This document shows positions 57,571-64,000 of a DNA stretch of 64,000 bases, in pieces; position 1 is the stretch's first letter; each line of letters begins with the position of its first letter. Source of the DNA: Pseudoips prasinana (taxonomy: Eukaryota; Arthropoda; Insecta; Lepidoptera; Nolidae); contig OX621237.1 in assembly GCA_951640165.1 (NCBI GenBank), positions 6,696,001-6,760,000 of the forward strand, given 5' to 3'. The position numbers and the translations under genes are program-made. Below the pieces are notes generated by a model. That model saw only the letters and a program-made list of their open reading frames with translations, was not told where the DNA came from and did not search any database.

Positions 57571-59193
57571 GTAACAATTATTTTCAGATCCCATCTAGCT
57601 ACGTAATGCCCACGATTTTTAAGTATCTTTGACTTAGGTGAGTGAGTACGATAGGTTAAAATAGTGACAATTGCATTGCAATGGAATTCCGGGAAGGGTT
57701 GAGTTTTTAGGGTAAATGATGAACTACTGAAATTCAAGGCAATTTATATTCAAGTTAAGGTATATAATCTCTACGTAGAAGCATGGTGAGGGTGACATGT
57801 GAGAGTTGGACATGGCTCGAGTTACAATTGTTAAATATTGTATTAGTAAATATCGAGTAACGATTCTCGGGGCTAGCGTTGTTTATTGATTAAAACTGAA
57901 CATAAAAATCCAAATTTAATTTGGCTTAGTAATAAAATTATAATGCATTATATATAGAACTCTATAGCGTTAAACAGAACATAAAATATTATAAAAAAAT
58001 ATTTATTCGTATTTATAGTTGCTATAAATAGTTGCTATTAATAAAGAGTAGGAGTGCAGAAAGCTAATATCTTTATATACTAGGCATTAGAAATAAAAAA
58101 AAATAATGAAAACATTATTATACACACTACCATGCTTTTGACACACTGACAAATTGACTGTAAAACAGAGAACAGATTCATATTATTTGTATTTAAAGTC
58201 TATAGTATTTGACATACGAACCCTAATGGTATAATTTCGAACAAGTGCGATCTCTAGTAATAATAAGAAGCAATACTACAACTTGTAAAATCAAACCTTT
58301 GCAAAATATAAGTAGTAAGTCTATTTTTAACACAAACAAGCGTATTAAAATAACGCCACTTATTAGAAAGCTGCCACTTGAGTTCAAATGGCAGGAGGTC
58401 AAGATTTATGGCTCTAGGTTTTGAACGTGAGGTCACGCTCAGCTGATTCTTCTGACATAGATTAACACTAACTTGAAACGGATGCATAAAATGTTATGTT
58501 ATCTTATTTAAATTGAATCGTTAAAGTGTGGAGTTCCTTCCTAACATTGTGATTATAAGTGTTTTTGTTATGCTGCTGCATTCCGTAGCTAATACATCCT
58601 ATACGGCATTTGACTCGAGTCGGATTTATCTAAAGTAATACGTAAAAGAAAGGGAATAAAATATGGCAACCTTTAAAATGCAAACCTTTTTTAAAGCGGT
58701 CCTGGCGTTGTCTATGGGCGGCGGTGATCTGTTACCATACGGTTACGTACCCGCTTGCTTGTTTGCGTTGCCGCATTAGATAATATAAAATGTAACTACT
58801 TAGTTTAATAAAAAATAAAGTTATCTGTGAAAAATATAATCCATTAATATTCAAAGTTTTAGTATAGGAAATCTATGGAATGACGGTAGAGAAGTTCCTT
58901 TCTATTTTCAAAACAAACATGACAACCTATTTTAATATAGCGCCTTCTGTTAGAGATATTAAAGTTAGATATTTAAAAGTTTTGTAATACGTTGAGGTAT
59001 AAAATATTGTTTTCAATAGTCTGACTTACTAATTACCTACTAGAAATGGAATTTTGTATCACAAAATTTTACTCTAATTTGGGTGTTTAATCAGAATAAA
59101 AAATATAGAGTCAGCTATAAAATTTACGAGTTATTCGATCGCAGTTGTTTGTATAGATTTGTGTTGGTTATCTCAAAAATGTAGTTTTTTCAG
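57571..59193 (+). other. spire intron, nothing recognised
   Basis: AT-rich intron of 1623 bp. I see no exon, SINE head or strong inverted repeat in it. Small open frames occur on both strands but are short and of low complexity. Confidence 0.65.
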
Positions 59194-59341
59194 ACCCGGA
59201 TCTCGAGCATCTTGCGCTGGCGCCGCTTCGCTCGCGAGCAGCGACGCCGACGCACAGCTCGGCGAGCTATCATGGTCGCGGTCATCGTTACAGGACGAAC
59301 TTATCAAGTCGGTTAGTGGCAGCCCCAACAATGGCTCGCAT
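59194..59341 (+). CDS. spir: spire exon: linker and start of Spir-box region
   Basis: Exon of 148 bases preceded by a T-rich tract and CAG and followed by GTGAGT. It enters in phase 2 and leaves in phase 0. It starts with an Ala/Ser-rich linker and reaches SWSRSSLQDELIKSV, which matches the Trp-x-Arg-x-Ser-Leu-Gln-Asp-Glu-Leu-Ile segment leading into the Spir-box. It then ends with a short Ser/Asn/Gly stretch (SGSPNNGSH). The next exon carries on with KQWQDAI, so the Ser/Asn/Gly residues look like a small insertion between two conserved blocks. The exon is strikingly GC-rich against AT-rich introns. Confidence 0.93.
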
Positions 59342-60439
59342 GTGAGTAGAACGTAGAGTAGAATGGAATGGGGATGTTGAAGTTCTTAACGGTAATTATA
59401 AGGAAAAGCTACATCTTAGAACTACAGTCAAATAAGAATAGCTTGCTCTTTCAGTTGTTTAAGCTCCTTATACTCTTTGCGAAGGCAAAATACAAACGAC
59501 GCATTTACACCTACCTACCTACTGTTTTAAATAACATCTCACTGACTTTAGTATTGATAATAAATCCCAAGACTATTTACTCGATTTGACAGATGAATGC
59601 GATCCCAAGCCGTTAAAAATACAATCGGTTCGCAAAAATCGGAGCAATCGCGTGAATATAACAAATATATGTACAAATTGATATTCTTTTATAAATTGGT
59701 TTATATCGCTTAAAAAATGTCATGGTTGAATGTTCACATTTTTCAAAATCGTTATTGTTCATAATAATAATAATTTATTAGCTTCAAACATTATAAAATA
59801 ATATTACAAGTATCGGAAGCCTACTAATAATAATTCCAGTGTTTATTTTTATATTTCTAAAACAAATTAAGTTATTCACCGCTAATCGTACTCATATTAT
59901 AGAATCTAAGTCTAAGGTCCGAGGTTTTGTTGTATTGGATAAAGAACATTCTCATTGGTTTATTCTACTGAATGAAATTTGGAATGAAGATAATAACAAA
60001 GCAGGATATAATAACCTTAAATAATAAATGGATTCAAAGACGGGTATATCCGGGGACAGCTAGTGACTTATAACTTGAGAAATGATTTAACTCATTCCCT
60101 CAATCAAATCTAACATGACATAAAAGCCATTGTCAAATCATGGCTCAAGTTAAATAGTGACTCAATATTTTATAAAGCACAAGCTAACTAAGTCTTTTAG
60201 CATATCTTAACCAAACCGTCAGTCAATATATTTATAAGGTAGTGGCTAAGTCCTTACGCAAATACGGGTTACATTTATGAAAGAGTTCTAGATTTTTTGA
60301 TGTTGGTGACTAATAAAAATATATCTGAAGCTTTCTGACGAACGTAACGTTTTGACCTATACTGCAATATAATAAGACCAATAGTTATGGTACTTACGGC
60401 TTTATGTCCGGGCGTGAAAAGATAAGACATATCATATAT

Positions 60440-60640
60440 ATTATAAGGTTGCATGTATGATGTGAACGAGTAGCAGCGTCTCTCTGTGTAATATGACTAT
60501 CATAGGTACTGCATTCGCCAACCTTTCTACCATGCGTCGCGATTATGCCATATGCTTAAGTATGGACACAACTCATCTTTTGGGGAGGCCTTTATCCAGC
60601 AGAGGCCGTCATTAGGCTGACATGATGAAGATACTTTCGC
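60440..60640 (+). repeat. Family A repeat with RTE-like 3' end
   Basis: Contains 'gtagcagcgtctctctgtgt', 'gcgtcgcgattatgccata' and 'ggggaggcctttatccagca', ending near 'catgatgaaga'. Related to 52140-52360. Located inside a spire intron. Confidence 0.65.
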
Positions 60641-60674
60641 AATTATGCAATATAATAATATCATAATTTGTTTT

Positions 60675-60930
60675 CTACTGCCTCGTTGGCCTAGCGGTAG
60701 CATGTTCACCCGCGCAGAACGAGACGAAGTCCTGGGACTTTTCAGTAAAGCCGTCGGTCCTGTACCTGCCCTCTTTCCGGTCGTGTCGCTAGGCGTCCCA
60801 TTGGATCAGTAATATAGAAAGTGCTCCCGTGTTTGCGCTCACACATGTGCACTATAATATGTCCCGCGCAGATGTCTAATCTCTATTGAGCCTGGCCGCC
60901 GTGGCCGAAATTCGGCTAGGAGGACATTAA
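60675..60930 (+). repeat. SINE-2 with internal deletion
   Basis: Head 'gcctcgttggcctagcggta', then a jump into the body ('gtcggtcctgtacctgccct', 'tctctattgagcctggccgc') and the end 'gtggccgaaattcggct'. The B box and following part are missing. Confidence 0.72.
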
Positions 60931-61559
60931 CTGGTTTTTTATGGTTTCCTTTAAATAATACTTACATATTGTAAACTTACTCTGAAAGAGCAGGATTATC
61001 TTATTTGGCTTTACTTTCACGTTGATTTAAATGTGGCTACTTTAAAGATACTGGTCGTAGGGAATTCCCCGTAGTTTCAATGTTGGTGATGTACCTAAGT
61101 AGTCGCAGCTTAGTCTTGACACTAATGATTGTATAAACCTGTAAATACCGTAGTAACTTGATAACCTCAGTTGTGTACTAACATCTATTTTATAAAAATA
61201 TTGATAGATCTCTATCTTTCCTTTTTTATCTTAGATGTAAGTAGGTACGTAGTTGTACGTTTTGTCTATTCTCTGTTTACGTATGTTTATTCTCAATATA
61301 TGATATGTTGTATGTATTTATTAGTGAGTCTATTTCACACATATTATTTTTCTATAATTACATCGCGGATCTAGTCGATTATATTATATATGTATGTTTA
61401 TTCTCAATATATGTACATGTTTTGTGGGTCTCCTGGATGACATTTTTTATTCTTTTTATTTATCTTTATTAATATTCTCGCGTTTAATTTTGTGTAGAAA
61501 TAAATAAAATATTAAAATCCTCAAGATCGAATACGGACGCATTCGTTTTACAATTTTTT

Positions 61560-61770
61560 AAAGACACCGCCCGCACTAGAAAAATTAAACCCAGTGTCGC
61601 GGGGTAACCTACAAACATTAACGGACAAAAAGTACTTATGGGTCATACAAATAGTTGCCCTGTGCGGGACCGAAGAACGAGACCGAACACCCGAACAAAC
61701 GAACAAACCCGAGACACGAAGTGGACAGTCGCCTGTCCACTCTCCTAAGCGCTGCGCCACACGTTCAGTA
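61560..61770 (-). repeat. SINE-3-like element, reverse
   Basis: Minus-strand tRNA-like head ('tgtggcgcagcgcttaggag', B-box-like 'gtgtctcgggtttgttc') with trailing body. Two open frames (86 and 99 codons) overlap it on opposite strands; both are explained by the repeat. Confidence 0.6.
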
Positions 61771-61953
61771 ACAAACGGATTTGGATGTACGAAACCAAAA
61801 AACTTCATTAGTGTGCTCCATCGAATCTTATTACATTATGTAGACAGGGATATGCTATTTTTGCACTTTATACATGCACGTATCACTAACTGAACATACA
61901 TTATGCATGAATTTTGTAGATTTTGTTAGACATAGTTGTAACTTTTCGGTTTT

Positions 61954-62228
61954 GACGGTCACCGTAGCCTAGTTGGTAGTGCTCCTGCCTACGAAGCTGG
62001 TGGTCCTGGGTTCGAATCCCGGTAAGTGCAAATATTTGTGTGATGAGCACGAATATTTGTTTCTGAGTCATGGATGTTTTCTATGTATTTAAGTATTTAT
62101 CTATCTATATAAGTATGTATATCGTCGCCTGGTACCCATAGTACAAGCTTTGCTTAGTTTGGGACTAGGATGATCTGTGACGATAATAATAATATCTAGG
62201 GACAATTCCCTAGATATTATTATTATCG
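61954..62228 (+). repeat. SINE-1b, full length, tail folded back
   Basis: Same head and body as 50867-51128, with very few differences. After 'ggatgatctgtga' the expected tail is replaced by its own reverse complement followed by the normal tail. This makes a perfect 22-bp hairpin (62181-62202 with 62207-62228, loop CAAT). It ends 37 bp before the Spir-box exon of spire. Confidence 0.85.
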
Positions 62229-62265
62229 TATAAGTTTGTTGATTAAAAATGTGTTTTGATTACAG

Positions 62266-62412
62266 AAACAGTGGCAAGATGCCATCATGTCTGACGATCG
62301 GCTGTCTCTAACGTTGGAAGAGATAGTCCACATCAGGTCTGTACTGACGAAGGCTGAACTAGAAGTACTGCCAGTTGAAGGCAGGGTCAAGGAGGACGTC
62401 GAAAAGAGAAGA
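62266..62412 (+). CDS. spir: spire exon: Spir-box
   Basis: Exon of exactly 49 codons, phase 0 at both ends, between ATTACAG and donor GTAAGT. It encodes the Spir-box: [20 protein letters not shown] followed by [20 protein letters not shown] and VKEDVEKRR. The Spir-box is a short helical element related to Rab-effector helices. In Spire proteins the C-terminal half targets the nucleator to Rab11-type vesicle membranes together with the adjacent zinc finger. The block is complete and no expected residue seems to be missing. A SINE whose tail forms a perfect hairpin ends 37 bp before the exon. Confidence 0.97.
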
Positions 62413-63047
62413 GTAAGTAAAGTTCAATTTTTTACCATTTCTTTTCGTTTTTGTGAGGATGAGTTAGAATATAATTCATAATAGCAAGCTCGTTAAATGT
62501 GCATACATGCCATACAACTGTTGTACTGAGCCATTAGTACGCGAGTCCGACTTCAACTTGGCCGGTTTTTGTTTTCTAAAACCAAATAAAAAGCTGTGTG
62601 TGCTTGAGCGCTTTAAAGGGTATTTCCTTAAATTAAGATCCTTAATCATGTGCCCTGCCTATGTTTACCATAAGATTAAGGTAAACGCTTTCGAATCGTG
62701 ATTACTCGTTATAAAATAACTACTTTATTTGATTTATTTAAATATGTTTCGCTATTTAACAAATATCTATACATTATTTCTCATATCTGGATTTTATAGA
62801 TTATTATATTACGTTTTAGAAGTATAACTTCTTTATGCATGCTTGACTTGGGGCGTAAGCTGGGGAATGCGTGACGAGAGCGTATGAAAACCGTAAAGGG
62901 AACGGAAGTCGAGAGGGAGATATAAATTAGTGAAGATAGAAACTGAGAGACATTTTCTTTCTCTCTTTATCTTATAGCCAGTTACGTTTCGTACGTCTAA
63001 GTTTAATTCACTCGCGTGGTCTAAGCACATTTGTTTTTTTTTTTCAG
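62413..63047 (+). other. spire intron, second half repeat-derived
   Basis: Intron of 635 bp. The first 400 bp show no named feature apart from a short stretch near 62530-62570 (wording like 'gcgagtccgacttc') that resembles an insect repeat also present near 37900. The rest is the TIR-element copy at 62818-63032. Confidence 0.6.
62818..63032 (+). mobile_element. TIR-element relative reaching the zinc-finger exon
   Basis: Starts with the palindromic terminus 'agaagtataacttct'. It continues with wording shared with 6675-6935 ('gctggggaatgcgtg', 'gggagatataaattagtgaa', 'ttttctttctctc', 'gtggtctaagcacatt'). The right terminus is missing. Only the run of T and CAG separates it from the spire exon at 63048. 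Confidence 0.65.
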
Positions 63048-63149
63048 GTATGTTTCCTATGTTTGAAGACCAGATTCGGAATATTTGGTCCTTGGGGCCA
63101 GAAATGTAAATTATGCAAAAAGACTGTCTGTCAAAAGTGTTGTTCAAAG
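63048..63149 (+). CDS. spir: spire exon: FYVE-related zinc finger, first part
   Basis: Exon of 34 codons, phase 0 at both ends, behind a run of T ending in CAG and before donor GTGAGT. It reads [20 protein letters not shown] and then [14 protein letters not shown]. The cysteines fall as C-x2-C, then C-x2-C-x4-C-x2-C, as in the FYVE-type zinc finger of Spire, which binds membranes and zinc. Spire fingers lack the classic basic FYVE signature, so they are called FYVE-related. Together with the Spir-box exon this fixes the gene identity. An old repeat (62818-63032) reaches to within about 15 bp of the acceptor. Confidence 0.97.
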
Positions 63150-63239
63150 GTGAGTTAATATTGCTTTTTTTAATCCCTACTAGGATAAGGTGTCGAAACC
63201 TATATTTGACGGACACAAAGCACACCAAGATTAACAACA

Positions 63240-63332
63240 ATTACAGAACAAATATTTATCCTGTGCGAGGATTAAACCCCCAAGAGGAAGTGGCGGGGCA
63301 GAGGTCTTAACCGTTGCGCCACACGTGCTGCC
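63240..63332 (-). repeat. SINE-3-like head fragment, reverse
   Basis: Minus-strand 'tgtggcgcaacggttaagac' head and B-box-like 'gggggtttaatcctcgcac'. Lies in the last complete spire intron. Confidence 0.55.
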
Positions 63333-63529
63333 AAAAAAAGAAAAAATCAGTTACCTATTCGCTTTTAGTAAGCAACTTCTCATTAAAAACGAAGCCTTTG
63401 TGTGCTGAGTTGTTTAAGCTTTTAAGTAGCTAAGACCGACATCGTTTTCTGCCCAGTAAGGACAATCAACTGGTTGTGGATAATTTTGAACGCAATTTAG
63501 TTTTAATTCGGATGACAAAGTAATAATAT

Positions 63530-63835
63530 CGATGTTCAAATCCCGGGTCGAGCCAAAAAGTGATAATAAAAGTGAAAATTTCTCAGTATCAGCCCGAAGT
63601 CTGGGAGTTGGCAGTATTAGACCAAACATTAGACCCCCGTGCCTCGGAGAGCACGTAAAGCCGTCGGTCTCTTTCCGGTCGTGTCGCAAGTCGCCCCATC
63701 AGATCATGAGAGTGGTGTAATCGAAGGAGCCCCTGTGTTTCCCCACACATGTGTGCACTATAATAGGTCATGTGCACTTGGCACGTCTTCATTGAGAGTG
63801 GCCGCTTTCATTGAGAGTAGAGAAACATTCAGTAT
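63530..63835 (+). repeat. SINE-2, head incomplete
   Basis: Starts at the B-box-like 'gttcaaatcccgggtcgagc'. It continues with 'agcccgaagtctgggagttg', 'tctttccggtcgtgtcgcaa' and 'atcagatcatgagagtggtg', ending near 'cattgagagtggccgc'. Confidence 0.72.
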
Positions 63836-63962
63836 TAAGTCCATCTCTGCACATCCATGTAGAAAAGTATTTCAATAAATTAAATGTTGATCCTTTCCAC
63901 AGTTAATCTGAATCCATTTTTTGCTAAGAACTTCCATTAAATGTGAATGTTCTCTGTTTCAG

Positions 63963-64000
63963 ATGCGTATCCCGACGGAGCATTTCGCGCACGTGCCGGT
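63963..64000 (+). CDS. spir: spire exon, cut by window end
   Basis: Partial exon after TTTCAG at 63957-63962. It reads MRIPTEHFAHVPV in phase 0, directly continuing the zinc-finger exon (CCSK-MRIPTEHF), as in Spire proteins. The window ends inside the exon, so the last zinc ligands, the C-terminus and the 3' UTR are not visible. The ATG at its start is an internal codon, not a start. Confidence 0.95.
   Translation, partial: MRIPTEHFAHVP

Larger units (their letters stand above)
59342..62265 (+). other. spire intron with several repeats
   Basis: Intron of 2924 bp. It contains a dispersed repeat of family A (60440-60640), a SINE-2 copy (60675-60930), a reverse tRNA-like SINE fragment (61560-61770) and a young SINE-1b copy (61954-62228). 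The stretches 59342-60430 and 60935-61550 hold nothing I can name. Confidence 0.7.
63150..63962 (+). other. spire intron with two SINE pieces
   Basis: Intron of 813 bp. It contains a reverse tRNA-like fragment (63240-63332) and a forward SINE-2 copy without its head (63530-63835). Open frames around 63414-63878 lie inside that SINE and are not genes. Confidence 0.65.

Noticed and set aside
61548..61893. Two overlapping frames of 86 and 99 codons on opposite strands
   Set aside because: Explained by a reverse tRNA-like SINE; no splice sites or known family.
50867..62228. CRISPR-like regularly repeated sequence
   Set aside because: The repeats are dispersed SINEs at irregular distances; there is no repeat-spacer pattern, and the DNA is from an animal.
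62833..63240. 135-codon minus frame
   Set aside because: It overlaps the spire zinc-finger exon in antisense and a repeat; composition is not protein-like.

Overview
The window looks like nuclear DNA from an insect, most likely a moth or butterfly (Lepidoptera). It is AT-rich, has short exons in long introns, and is crowded with repeats of lepidopteran type: tRNA-derived SINE relatives, 3' ends resembling RTE-type non-LTR elements (tail wording like 'ggcctatgtccagcagtgga'), and TA-flanked MITEs. Repeat assignments come from comparing copies inside the window with each other and from general familiarity; no database was searched. There is no sign of operons, bacterial genes or CRISPR. Nearly all of the many short open frames are chance or lie inside repeats.

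One gene can be read with confidence: the 3' part of spire (spir), the actin nucleator, on the + strand. Eight exons (46462-46577, 56049-56166, 56319-56402, 57459-57570, 59194-59341, 62266-62412, 63048-63149, 63963 to the window end) join in one uninterrupted frame of about 287 codons. They encode a Gly/Arg-rich linker, an acidic and then proline-rich linker, the conserved segment around CPSRRASMRRHT, the Spir-box, and most of the FYVE-related zinc finger. The N-terminal KIND and WH2 exons were not found; they lie outside the window or were missed upstream.

Bases 1-46461 hold no gene I can prove. This stretch is either intergenic or part of a very long spire intron. It contains SINEs, MITEs, a TIR element built of GC-rich minisatellite units (8165-8492), a roughly 95-bp tandem repeat (8935-9155), a (CA)n tract, and many near-perfect inverted repeats. 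Three patches could be exons of unknown genes: 11748-11853 (+), 14620-14832 (-) and 28953-29202 (+).

The most noteworthy patterns concern repeats next to spire exons. The first exon in the window sits between two inverted copies of one repeat (45672-45895 and 46938-47155), and three exon acceptors have repeat DNA within about 15-40 bp. A SINE just before exon 6 ends in a perfect 22-bp hairpin. Beyond spire, a whole class of short perfect hairpins is scattered through the window, with no shared sequence among them. I found no clearly new biological system; these are the leads.
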